A stretch of 64,000 nt of DNA from UBA4421 sp002470275. Lineage in GTDB: Bacteria; Pseudomonadota; Gammaproteobacteria; Pseudomonadales; Azotimanducaceae. The translations under genes were made by a program, and so were the position numbers. Shown piece after piece: positions 17,284 through 25,394 of the stretch (position 1 is its first letter; the number at the start of each line of letters is the position of its first letter). The notes under the pieces were generated by a model that was not told where the DNA came from, searched no databases, and saw only the letters and a program-made list of their open reading frames with translations. Where the stretch lies: positions 1 through 64,000 of the forward strand of contig CAJXDR010000010.1 of NCBI GenBank assembly GCA_913052345.1, read 5' to 3'.

Positions 17284-18462
17284 CTATCCCTCGGCCTGGG
17301 CGGTCTTTAGGCCGGGCACTGAGGCCCTGGGCCCCGGCGCGGAGCGCTGATCTGATACGTCTGCCGTTTGCCCCGGTAATCCTGAAGAGATGGGTTGGAC
17401 GCGTTCACCGACCACCACCAGCTCCTGACCTACGGTGATGATCTTAGTTTGGTTTGGCAATCCGGTCACCCAGACGCCGTCTGGGTCCTCGTCAACTAAG
17501 CGGACCGGGTAGAAGTGAACAATATCGTTGTCATCGACGGTGCGGATGCCGTAGCCCCCCTCGTCGTCCAAGCTGAACAAGGCGGGAGAGACCTTATGGG
17601 CCATAACGCGTTCGACGGGCAAAAGGATTTCTGTGGTTATGCCGGAGCGTAAGGCTTGGCTCTGATTATCGACCTCAACCTCAATGGCATAGGTGCGGGT
17701 ATCCGGATCGCTTTGTTGCCCGATAAAGGTAATGTTGCCCTGGACCTGACGGCCATCGTTGAGGATGCCCGTGGCGGCGATACCCGGCTCTAGCTCTAAA
17801 ACGACCCGTTCAGATACTCTGCCCACCAAGAGCATAGGATTAAGGTCAACAATGGTCGCGCAGGTTTGGCCGGGCTGTACGTAGTCGCCAACCTCCAGGT
17901 TTACGTCTTCGACTATGCCAGCAAAGGGGGCCCGAACTCGGGTTTTTTCCATGTCGAGCTGACGACGCTTCAACGTTGCCTCCGCTGAAGCTAGGTCAGC
18001 CAGGGCCGTGGCGATGGCGTTTTCGGAGAAGTACCCCTGGGCTTTGAGCCGCTGAGCACCCGTGTATTCGAGCCTGGCCTGGTCGACTTTCTTGCTTGCT
18101 TCATCCAGGGCCGCGATCCGGTCTTCGACGGAAATCTCGCAAAGCACGTCACCGGTTAGTACCGAATCGCCGCGCTCCACTTGACGCGCAGTGATCCGAC
18201 CCACGGTCTCGGTGCGAACCGCGACCGTGCGCTTGTTCTCTGTCTTACCTCTGACCAGGGTCAGGCGAGTTTTTTCCTGCGCGACGGCATTCCGAACGCG
18301 CACGGCAGTGGGCACTTTGTCCGCCAGCAGTCTCTGCTCTTGATCATTGCGCTCGGCGATTGATGCTTCATAGCTGTCGGGGTCACTGCCAATTTCGCCG
18401 CTAAACAGCCAAGCGCTCAGGGCGATAGCGATGAGGAGGGCCCAAAGGTATGTTGATCTCAT
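17284..18462 (-). CDS. RND efflux periplasmic adaptor subunit (membrane fusion protein)
   Basis: HlyD/AcrA-type adaptor that links the RND permease to an outer-membrane channel. About 392 residues from ATG 18462, with an N-terminal membrane anchor (MRSTYLWALLIAIALSAWLF) and no lipoprotein cysteine. Following parts: a lipoyl-like half motif with VETVGRITARQVERGDSVLTGDVL, a helical hairpin (AALDEASKKVDQARLEYTGA..., LADLASAEATLKRR), the second lipoyl half RAPFAGIVEDVNLEVGDYV, then a beta-barrel (TGILNDGRQVQGNITFIG). The frame extends to 18519, but the longer form puts a polar leader before the anchor. It is the first gene of the pump operon; the permease starts 13 bases after its stop. Confidence 0.92.
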   Translation of the reverse strand: MRSTYLWALLIAIALSAWLFSGEIGSDPDSYEASIAERNDQEQRLLADKVPTAVRVRNAVAQEKTRLTLVRGKTENKRTVAVRTETVGRITARQVERGDSVLTGDVLCEISVEDRIAALDEASKKVDQARLEYTGAQRLKAQGYFSENAIATALADLASAEATLKRRQLDMEKTRVRAPFAGIVEDVNLEVGDYVQPGQTCATIVDLNPMLLVGRVSERVVLELEPGIAATGILNDGRQVQGNITFIGQQSDPDTRTYAIEVEVDNQSQALRSGITTEILLPVERVMAHKVSPALFSLDDEGGYGIRTVDDNDIVHFYPVRLVDEDPDGVWVTGLPNQTKIITVGQELVVVGERVQPISSGLPGQTADVSDQRSAPGPRASVPGLKTAQAEG

Positions 18463-18703
18463 CTCACTAAATCCAAAAGTTCGGTTTGTCGAGCCGGCCT
18501 GGGTCCCTCCTTGGTGCACGGTGAAACGCGTACTCCGGGCCCAATGGTCGAAAAAACGTTACCGAAGGTAACACGCCATCTATACCTGTCAATTGATCAG
18601 GCCTGAACGGTGCTGCTTTAACGACGAGTGATGAAGTATCTACAGAAACAACTGAAAGCGTTGTCAAAATTGCTCGTGTTTACGTTCACGGGGTGTGCAT
18701 GGG

Positions 18704-18727
18704 CCTTCGCCCGCGAGCGGGCGAAGG
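18704..18727 (-). terminator. Strong GC-rich hairpin after the GST gene
   Basis: Perfect 10-base-pair stem CCTTCGCCCG/CGGGCGAAGG with a four-base loop, 16 bases beyond the GST stop and 240 bases before the pump adaptor. No T-run follows on the minus strand; on the plus strand the tail GTGTTGTTTATT is T-rich. It probably separates the glutathione cluster from the pump operon. Confidence 0.6.
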
Positions 18728-18743
18728 CGTGTTGTTTATTGGG

Positions 18744-19367
18744 CTAGGCCGCGGCGCTGGGTCGACTGGCCATGCGTTTAAACCATGACACGACATAGGT
18801 GTGCTCTGGATTCAGAGGTTGTCCGACCATCTCGCTGCCGGCAAAGGCCAGGGTGCAAAAGAGGAAGACATCGGCCAGGGTCAGATGTTCGCCGGTGACG
18901 AAGCTTCTGCCGTCGGCCATCATATCGTTTAGCCAGGAAAGCCTATTCTGAGCAACGTTCTTTAGGCCAGTGGAGGCTTCAGGCAGCGTCATCATTCGAT
19001 CTTTGAAGATTGGCAGGCCCTCACCGAAGCGGAAGCCATTCAACATGGGCTCGCAGATGCCCAAGTCTACTCGGCGTGTCCACATCCGAGTAGCAGCTCG
19101 GGCCTCCGGCGTGGTGCCGATGAGGTCTGTGCGCTCACCGGCATGTTCATCAAGATATTCGCAGATGGCTGTCACTTCAGTGACGACGAAGCCGTCGGCT
19201 GCCACCAAGGCTGGCAGTTGGCCGGCTGGGTTTACCTCAAGAAAGGCCGGCTGACGATTTTCGCCAGCCATCAGATCAATCTCGTGCAGGTCCAGTTCGA
19301 TGCCGCGCTCGGCCGCAAACATCCTGACGGCATGTGGGTTTGGGCCCATTGAATTATAGAGTTTCAC
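18744..19367 (-). CDS. Glutathione S-transferase
   Basis: Cytoplasmic enzyme that conjugates glutathione to electrophiles; 207 residues, the usual GST length. The N-terminal thioredoxin fold holds the typical NPAGQLPALV loop with cis-proline and VVTEVTAICEYLDE, the glutathione-binding segment. The C-terminal helical domain includes FVTGEHLTLADVFLFCTLAF, the N-capping motif of the GST fold. The GTG start at 19367 has AGAGGAT upstream. It is the last gene of a minus-strand cluster with glyoxalase I and a halohydrin dehalogenase-like SDR, so a role in removing reactive epoxides or aldehydes is plausible (inference). Confidence 0.92.
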   Translation of the reverse strand: MKLYNSMGPNPHAVRMFAAERGIELDLHEIDLMAGENRQPAFLEVNPAGQLPALVAADGFVVTEVTAICEYLDEHAGERTDLIGTTPEARAATRMWTRRVDLGICEPMLNGFRFGEGLPIFKDRMMTLPEASTGLKNVAQNRLSWLNDMMADGRSFVTGEHLTLADVFLFCTLAFAGSEMVGQPLNPEHTYVVSWFKRMASRPSAAA

Positions 19368-19412
19368 CTTAATTTATCCTCTTCAGACGATTGGGTCGTG
19401 CTCTCAGACGGT

Positions 19413-19832
19413 TTACCATTCTCCCACGTTGGGCATATCACTCCACGGTTGAGCGGCGGGTAACGGGTTCCCATGCTGCAGAAGCTCGACAGATATGCCG
19501 TCTGGTGACCTGACAAATGCCATGCGGCCATCCCTGGGCGGCCGGCTTATGGTAACGCCATGCTTGGACAAGCGCTCGCAAGTCTCGTAGATATTCTCGA
19601 CCTGATACGCCAGATGACCAAAGTTTCTACCGCCGTCGTAGGTTTCAGGGTCCCAGTTATGGGTCAGCTCCACCTGAGCGTCTTGATCCCCTGGTGCAGC
19701 CAGAAAAACCAGCGTGAAGCGTCCCGCCTCATTGTCATAACGGCTCAGCTCTTCAAGCCCCAGAGCGTCGCAGTAAAAGCTGAGGGAGGCATCTAAATCA
19801 CCAACACGCACCATCGTATGCAGATATTTCAT
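19413..19832 (-). CDS. gloA: Lactoylglutathione lyase (glyoxalase I)
   Basis: Metalloenzyme converting the methylglyoxal-glutathione hemithioacetal to S-lactoylglutathione. About 139 residues, starting KYLHTMVRVGDLDASLSFY exactly as in GloA. All four metal ligands are present: His in YLHTM, Glu in QVELTHNW, His in NFGHLAYQ and Glu in GISVELLQ. E. coli GloA is 135 residues. ATG at 19832 is chosen because the family starts there; a 13-codon extension to 19871 has no support. It lies between a small unknown gene and the GST gene, all on the minus strand, in keeping with glutathione-dependent detoxification. Confidence 0.93.
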   Translation of the reverse strand: MKYLHTMVRVGDLDASLSFYCDALGLEELSRYDNEAGRFTLVFLAAPGDQDAQVELTHNWDPETYDGGRNFGHLAYQVENIYETCERLSKHGVTISRPPRDGRMAFVRSPDGISVELLQHGNPLPAAQPWSDMPNVGEW

Positions 19833-19901
19833 TTTCTTATCCGAACAAGTAGGAAAACAGATACTAATCAAGCTTGAGCCGCTCTGCTCGAAAAACCGCG
19901 C

Positions 19902-20087
19902 TTAGATTGGGTCCGATTTTGAAACGCCCTCTTTTGCTGGCAGAGCGTTAAGCAGCTGATCATGATCCAGAGATGCCCAGAGCTGGCCGCTCGAATCGGT
20001 GTGAAAGAGGATGTGTCGCGCCAGCAAAAATTCCCTCAGCGCGTCCGGTTCTACGTCGAAGTGAGCGCAGAGCTCCGCACCCGTCAT
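19902..20087 (-). CDS. Small protein of unknown function
   Basis: A 61-residue frame from ATG 20087: MTGAELCAHFDVEPDALREF, then LLARHILFHTDSSGQLWASL. The pattern of a short helix, turn, helix and a beta hairpin recalls winged-helix or small regulatory proteins, but I do not recognise a family. No clear ribosome-binding site precedes it; a TTG start immediately after the stop of the SDR gene upstream is an alternative and would make translational coupling possible. It lies between the halohydrin dehalogenase-like SDR and glyoxalase I on the same strand. Confidence 0.5.
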   Translation of the reverse strand: MTGAELCAHFDVEPDALREFLLARHILFHTDSSGQLWASLDHDQLLNALPAKEGVSKSDPI

Positions 20088-20142
20088 GATTCGACGTTGG
20101 GGCTGACGAGGTCGACGCTTTGTGCGTCGCAGCCGCAACAAG

Positions 20143-20823
20143 TTACTGGACCCAGCCACCGCTGAACGGGATAACCTGACCCACGAAAAAGTCACTTTCG
20201 TCCGAGGCCAGGAAGAGCGCAAAGAGGGCGTCCTCTTCCGCTGTCGCTAAACGCCCAAGGGGAACCTGCTTAGACAGAGACTGTTTGAATGATGCTTTTT
20301 CTCGCAGCGCTTCGGGGTAATAGACCGGGTTTTCAACGTAATTTTGGGCGATGAGATTAACCTGGATGTTATGTGGGGCAACCTCCACGCCCAGGGCCCT
20401 TACATAGCCGGCTTGAGCGCCTCTAGCGGCGCTGTACGCCGTCAGCGTCCGCATACCCTTGAGTGCAGCGGCGCTACCGAAGACTACGATCTTGCCCCGA
20501 CTTCTGCTGATCATTTGAGGTAGCACCGCCCGACACAGCCGATGCAGGGGGTGCACCATCATCTCAAAAGCGCAGCGCCAGTCGTCATCACATAGTTCTT
20601 GGGCTTCGATGCCGCTGAAGTTTGGTGACGCTAGGTTGGCAACCAAAATGTCAGTTTCACCGGCTTCCTCAACCAACGCCTCGCAGCGGCCGGCTGCGGT
20701 TAGGTCCGATGTATCAGAAAAAACAATTGCGCCTTCACGCCTAAAAACCGCCTGGGTAGCTGGCCCCATAAAGTCGTCTGCTTGGGTCAGTAGAACCCGC
20801 TTCCCTGCTAATCTGCCGTTCAT
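20143..20823 (-). CDS. Halohydrin dehalogenase-like SDR protein
   Basis: A 226-residue protein with an SDR fold but without the SDR cofactor and active-site pattern. Instead of TGxxxGxG it has T13-QADD-F18-M-G20, the T-x4-F-x-G motif of halohydrin dehalogenases; instead of Tyr-x3-Lys it has S117-x12-Y130-SAA-R134, their catalytic Ser-Tyr-Arg triad. The following NYVENPVYYPEALRE also resembles the halide-pocket region of HheC, and the end GQVIPFSGGWVQ fits. Such enzymes turn vicinal haloalcohols into epoxides with release of halide, without a nicotinamide cofactor. GGGGAGG precedes the ATG. It is the first gene of a cluster with glyoxalase I and GST. Reaction inferred from motifs only. Confidence 0.8.
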   Translation of the reverse strand: MNGRLAGKRVLLTQADDFMGPATQAVFRREGAIVFSDTSDLTAAGRCEALVEEAGETDILVANLASPNFSGIEAQELCDDDWRCAFEMMVHPLHRLCRAVLPQMISRSRGKIVVFGSAAALKGMRTLTAYSAARGAQAGYVRALGVEVAPHNIQVNLIAQNYVENPVYYPEALREKASFKQSLSKQVPLGRLATAEEDALFALFLASDESDFFVGQVIPFSGGWVQ

Positions 20824-20964
20824 ACTGCCTCCCCTTTCTTCGCACTCTAATGCTGGGTGTCGCTCTTTTTCAACTGGATTCGCTTTGTCTTACCGCTAAG
20901 GCGTACTTTGGGCAACTTTGCCGATATACTCACCGGCCATTTCAAAACTTTGCGAGTCAGACCC

Positions 20965-23160
20965 ATGCCAGAGCCGCGAGTTCAACGAGGATCCTTGCAG
21001 GTTAGTGAGGAGATTGTCCAGCTCATCGAGGAACAGGCTCTTCCTCATACTGGCGTATCTGACGCGGCGTTTTGGGCGGGTCTCGAAGCTGCCATTGTCG
21101 ATCTTGGCCCCGTAAATCGAGCCCTCCTTGCGAAGCGGCAGGCGCTGCAAGAACAGATCGATGCATGGCATCTTGAACGCAAGGGCAAGGCGTTGGATGA
21201 AGCCGAATACAAGGCGTTCCTCATCTCCATCGGCTATTTATTGCCTGAACCCGGCGAGGTGCGGATTGACGTTGAGAACGTGGACGATGAAATCGCCAGG
21301 ATTGCGGGTCCACAGCTGGTGGTGCCGGTCATGAACGCTCGCTACGCCTTGAATGCGGCGAATGCCAGGTGGGGTAGCCTGTATGACGCCTTTTACGGTA
21401 CCGACATCATTCCTGAATCCCAGGGACGCGAAAAAGGCAGCAGCTATAACCCTGCCCGTGGCGAATTGGTGGTGGCTCGGGTTACTCAGATTTTGGATGA
21501 GCTTGTGCCGCTGGCCACGAGTAGTCACGCCGATGTTGTCGCCTATGGCGTTGGTACTGATGCAGGCGGTTGTCGGCAACTGCGTTGCGTACTCGCAGAT
21601 GGCGGCAATACCGCGCTCGCCGACCCCGGGCAGTTCAAGGGCTATGTAGGGAGAGACGAACCCTCTCAGATCTTGTTGCAGCATAACGGTTTACATCTGG
21701 ATATTTTGGTTGACCGATCGGATGCCGTGGGCGCGGTGAGTCCGGCCGGCGTTAAGGACGTCATGATCGAGGCAGCCCTAACGACCATCCAGGACTGTGA
21801 GGATTCCGTGGCCGCCGTGGACGCGCAGGATAAGTGCGTGGTCTACGGTAACTGGCTCGGGCTGATGAAAGGCGACCTGAGCGAGACCATGACCAAGGGC
21901 GGACGACAAATTGTTCGCTCGCTCCAGGGCGACAGACACTACCTGGATACCAACGGCCAGCCTCTGCGAATGCATGGTCGGAGCCTGATGTTGGTTCGCA
22001 ATGTGGGACACCTCATGACGACGGATGCGGTCCTGGATGCCGCAGGGAATGAAATTCCTGAAGGATTCCTGGATGCCTTCGTGACGTCGCTCGCGGGCAA
22101 GCACGATTTGCTTCGACGGGATGAGGAAGTGCGTAATTCTAGATCTGGCAGTATTTATATCGTTAAGCCAAAAATGCACGGCCCCGAGGAAGTGGCTCTG
22201 GCGGTGACGCTTTTCGAGCGGGTGGAAGACACCCTGGGACTCGCGCCCAACACGCTGAAGATAGGCGTCATGGACGAGGAGCGAAGAACCAGCGTCAACC
22301 TCAAGGCCTGCATTGCAGAAGCGAAGTATCGGATTGTCTTTATCAATACGGGTTTTCTCGACCGTACTGGGGACGAAATTCATACCAGCATGCAGGCTGG
22401 CCCCGTGCTCGCCAAAGAAGTGATTAAGGCCCAGACCTGGATCAAAGCCTACGAGGACAGCAATGTGGATGCCGGTCTGGCCGCAGGTTTCCGCGGCAAG
22501 GCGCAGATCGGTAAGGGCATGTGGCCCAAGCCGGATGAGATGGCAGAAATGCTGGACGCGAAGGTAAGTCATCCTAATGCCGGAGCAAATACTGCCTGGG
22601 TACCGTCACCCACTGCCGCATCGCTGCATGCCCTGCACTACCACCAGGTGAGCGTGGCCGGACGGCAGGCGGAACTAGAATCCCGCCCCCCTGCGAGCGT
22701 GGACGATATTCTCAAGATTCCGCTGCTGATGGGTCAAAACCTATCGGCTGAAGAGATCCAGTCTGAGCTGGACAATAATGCTCAGGGGATTTTGGGTTAT
22801 GTCGTGCGCTGGATTGATCAGGGGGTAGGCTGCTCCAAGGTTCCCGACATCAACAATGTTGGGTTGATGGAGGACCGAGCCACGCTGCGTATTTCCAGCC
22901 AACATATTGCTAACTGGCTGCATCATGACGTTTGTTCGGTGCAGCAGGTGCGTGAAACGCTGGAGCGCATGGCGGCCATTGTGGATGGGCAAAATGCTGA
23001 CGATGAGGCCTACCGTAATATGGCTCCAAATTTCGACGAGAGCATCGCGTTCCAGGCCGCCTGCGACCTGATCTTCAAGGGCATCGACCAGCCCAGCGGC
23101 TATACCGAGCCCGTGCTCCACGCCCGTCGACGGGAAGCTAAGGAGCAATATGGCTCCTAG
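20965..23160 (+). CDS. glcB: Malate synthase G
   Basis: Condenses acetyl-CoA and glyoxylate to malate, completing glycolate use or the glyoxylate shunt in the cytoplasm. Residue count 731 from ATG 20965, against 723 for E. coli GlcB. Features: LVVPVMNARYALNAANARWGSLYDA, DCEDSVAAVDAQDK (Mg-binding Glu/Asp), a MHGRSLMLVRNVGH segment, KPKMHGPEEVALA, KIGVMDEERRTSVNL (catalytic Arg/Asp region), FINTGFLDRTGDEIHTSM and NAGANTAWVPSPTAASLHALHYHQV. A longer frame back to 20857 adds a sequence without homology. It converges with a sodium:solute symporter, three bases apart, of a type linked to acetate or small carboxylate uptake. Confidence 0.97.
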   Translation: MPEPRVQRGSLQVSEEIVQLIEEQALPHTGVSDAAFWAGLEAAIVDLGPVNRALLAKRQALQEQIDAWHLERKGKALDEAEYKAFLISIGYLLPEPGEVRIDVENVDDEIARIAGPQLVVPVMNARYALNAANARWGSLYDAFYGTDIIPESQGREKGSSYNPARGELVVARVTQILDELVPLATSSHADVVAYGVGTDAGGCRQLRCVLADGGNTALADPGQFKGYVGRDEPSQILLQHNGLHLDILVDRSDAVGAVSPAGVKDVMIEAALTTIQDCEDSVAAVDAQDKCVVYGNWLGLMKGDLSETMTKGGRQIVRSLQGDRHYLDTNGQPLRMHGRSLMLVRNVGHLMTTDAVLDAAGNEIPEGFLDAFVTSLAGKHDLLRRDEEVRNSRSGSIYIVKPKMHGPEEVALAVTLFERVEDTLGLAPNTLKIGVMDEERRTSVNLKACIAEAKYRIVFINTGFLDRTGDEIHTSMQAGPVLAKEVIKAQTWIKAYEDSNVDAGLAAGFRGKAQIGKGMWPKPDEMAEMLDAKVSHPNAGANTAWVPSPTAASLHALHYHQVSVAGRQAELESRPPASVDDILKIPLLMGQNLSAEEIQSELDNNAQGILGYVVRWIDQGVGCSKVPDINNVGLMEDRATLRISSQHIANWLHHDVCSVQQVRETLERMAAIVDGQNADDEAYRNMAPNFDESIAFQAACDLIFKGIDQPSGYTEPVLHARRREAKEQYGS

Positions 23161-23163
23161 GCG

Positions 23164-24915
23164 CTAGCCTCGGGGCACCCGGATACGGTGAACCATGGCT
23201 ACTACGTCTTGAGGTACCGGCGCCGTGAGCCGCGAGATAACTAGGGCCAGCGTTAGGTTGATAATCGCGCCAATGGTGCCAATGCCCTCTGGTGAGATAC
23301 CAAACCACCAGTGTTCCGAGGTATTCATCGACGGCTCGACAAATTTAAAAAAGACGATGTAGCCGAAGGTAAAAATTAACCCTGTTAGCATGCCGGTAAT
23401 GGCCCCCTCTCGATTCATGCGCTGATCAAAAATACCCAGCAAAATTGCGGGGAACAGGGACGCCGCCGCCAGCCCAAACGCAAAGGCGACAACCTGCGCC
23501 ACAAAGCCGGGCGGGTCGATACCCAAATAACCGGCAATGGCGATAGCGGTAGCGGCCGAGACGCGAGCGTAGAAAAGCTCTTGTTTATCGCTCAAGCCCC
23601 GAGCAAAGGTTTTCTTAAGCAGGTCGTGAGAAACGGAGGTGGAGATAACCAGCAGCAGCCCCGCAGCAGTGGACAGGGCCGCGGCCAGGCCGCCTGCCGC
23701 CACAAGCGCAATGACCCACCCGGGCAGCGAGGCGATTTCGGGGTTGGCCAAGACCATGATGTCCCGGTCTACATAGACTTCGTTTGCCGACTGGGTTGTG
23801 GGGTTAGTAATAGCTCGCGAACCATCAGGGCGACGCGCGTCAGCGAAGGTGGGCTTACCCTCAAAGGGTGCGCCGGGATGGTACTGAATGCGCCCATCCT
23901 CGTTCTTGTCCTCCCAGCCGATCAGTCCAATATCCTCCCAGCTCTTGAACCAGCCTGCGATCTGGGTGTAGGGCGTGTTGTGTACCGTTTCAACAAAGTT
24001 CAGACGAGCAAAGGCGCCCACGGCTGGCGCTGTGGTGTATAGCAAGGCAATAAACAGCAGGGCATAGCCGGCGGACTTTCGGGCATCTGAAACTTTGGGG
24101 ACGGTAAAAAAGCGCACGATCACATGGGGAAGGCCCGCTGTGCCGATCATAAGCGCCATGGTAATCGCAAATACATCGACAGTGTTCTTGCTGCCCTCCG
24201 TGTAGGGTCCAAAGCCCAGGCCCACCAGCGTATTGTCCAGCTTCTCAAGGACGGATAGGCCCGATCCATCCGTGACTTGAGCACCGAGGCCGACCTGAGG
24301 AATGGGAATGCCGGTAATCAGTAGGGAGATAAAGATGGCCGGCACCAGATAGGCGAAGATCAGGACACAGTACTGGGCCACTTGCGTATAGGTAATCCCC
24401 TTCATGCCCCCCAGGACGGCGTACATGAACACGATGGCCATGCCCACGACAACGCCCCAGAAAATCGGAATATTAAGGAACTGAGAGAAGACGATGCCTA
24501 CCCCCCGCATCTGACCTGCCACGTAGGTAAAGGAAATGACGATTAGGCAGATGACGGCCACGACGCGCGCGGTGGTGGAGTAGTAACGCGTGCCAATAAA
24601 ATCGGGCACGGTGAATTGCCCGAATTTTCGCAGGTAGGGTGCCAGCAGCAAGGCCAGGATCACGTAGCCGCCCGTCCAGCCCATGAGGTAGACGGTACCG
24701 TCGTAGCCCATGAAGGCAATAATGCCCGCCATAGAGATAAAGGAGGCTGCGCTCATCCAGTCCGCGGCGGTTGCCATTCCGTTGGCCACAGGGTGAACGC
24801 CCCCGCCGGCGACGTAAAATTCGTCCGTTGTGCCCGCTCGAGAATAAATCGCGATGCCAATGTAGAGGGCGAAAGAGGCGGCAACGAAGAGGTAGGTGAG
24901 GAGCTGGACGTCCAC
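23164..24915 (-). CDS. Sodium:solute symporter, VC_2705 subfamily
   Basis: Inner-membrane SSS-family sodium-coupled transporter, 583 residues with about thirteen membrane helices. Characteristic segments: EFYVAGGGVHPVANGMATAADWMSAASFISMAG, GQFTVPDFIGTRYYS, GLPHVIVRFFTVPKVSDAR and GLAAALSTAAGLLLVISTSVSHDLLKK, the acetate permease-like pattern. A large loop near 335-400 has a calcium-binding-like DKNEDGRIQYH, typical of the VC_2705 group. The GTG start overlaps the stop of the preceding DUF4212 gene (TAGTG), so the two are translationally coupled, the known pairing of this subfamily. Substrate probably acetate or another short carboxylate (inference, supported by the neighbouring malate synthase). 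Confidence 0.92.
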   Translation of the reverse strand: MDVQLLTYLFVAASFALYIGIAIYSRAGTTDEFYVAGGGVHPVANGMATAADWMSAASFISMAGIIAFMGYDGTVYLMGWTGGYVILALLLAPYLRKFGQFTVPDFIGTRYYSTTARVVAVICLIVISFTYVAGQMRGVGIVFSQFLNIPIFWGVVVGMAIVFMYAVLGGMKGITYTQVAQYCVLIFAYLVPAIFISLLITGIPIPQVGLGAQVTDGSGLSVLEKLDNTLVGLGFGPYTEGSKNTVDVFAITMALMIGTAGLPHVIVRFFTVPKVSDARKSAGYALLFIALLYTTAPAVGAFARLNFVETVHNTPYTQIAGWFKSWEDIGLIGWEDKNEDGRIQYHPGAPFEGKPTFADARRPDGSRAITNPTTQSANEVYVDRDIMVLANPEIASLPGWVIALVAAGGLAAALSTAAGLLLVISTSVSHDLLKKTFARGLSDKQELFYARVSAATAIAIAGYLGIDPPGFVAQVVAFAFGLAAASLFPAILLGIFDQRMNREGAITGMLTGLIFTFGYIVFFKFVEPSMNTSEHWWFGISPEGIGTIGAIINLTLALVISRLTAPVPQDVVAMVHRIRVPRG

Positions 24916-25184
24916 TATTGCTCCTCCTCTTCGTCATCCGATACGCCGAACTTCCGATCGATGCGCTGCATCAAGAGGCTGTAAACCAGGATTAACAGCA
25001 CGAATACATAGATCGATCCCTGCTGAGCCCACCAGAACCCGAGCTTAAAACCAAAGAACGGAATTTGATTCAGCTGATCCACCAGCAGGATGCCGAAACC
25101 AAATGAGACTGTGAACCAAATGGCGAGCAGGATGAGTAGGAGCCGTATATTGGCGCGCCAATAGGCCTGATTATCGTCTTTCAT
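24915..25184 (-). CDS. DUF4212 protein, sodium:solute symporter small subunit
   Basis: An 89-residue inner-membrane protein with two helices (LLLILLAIWFTVSFGFGILL and YVFVLLILVYSLLM) and the family pattern YWRANIR at the start and FGFKLGFWWAQQGS in the middle. DUF4212 proteins are the small partners of VC_2705-type symporters, and the symporter start overlaps its stop. ATG 25184 is preceded by GGGGAG. The C-terminus is strongly acidic (DDEEEEQ). Confidence 0.9.
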   Translation of the reverse strand: MKDDNQAYWRANIRLLLILLAIWFTVSFGFGILLVDQLNQIPFFGFKLGFWWAQQGSIYVFVLLILVYSLLMQRIDRKFGVSDDEEEEQ

Positions 25185-25394
25185 AAGTCTCCCCAACTTG
25201 ATGTCAGAATAGCTCTGTAAAGCGAGTCGGCGTCTCGGCTAGAACCCGCCGGAACCTCCCTGTGCAAGCATGGAACGTTACTTGATTGACCTCCACGATC
25301 AAAGAGGCAGTCGACAATGTGATGATCGATAGGTGGTATCCCACGGGTCAACCTTGTAGCCTGCCGATTTGTAAGGTGTGAGATTGGGAAAACG

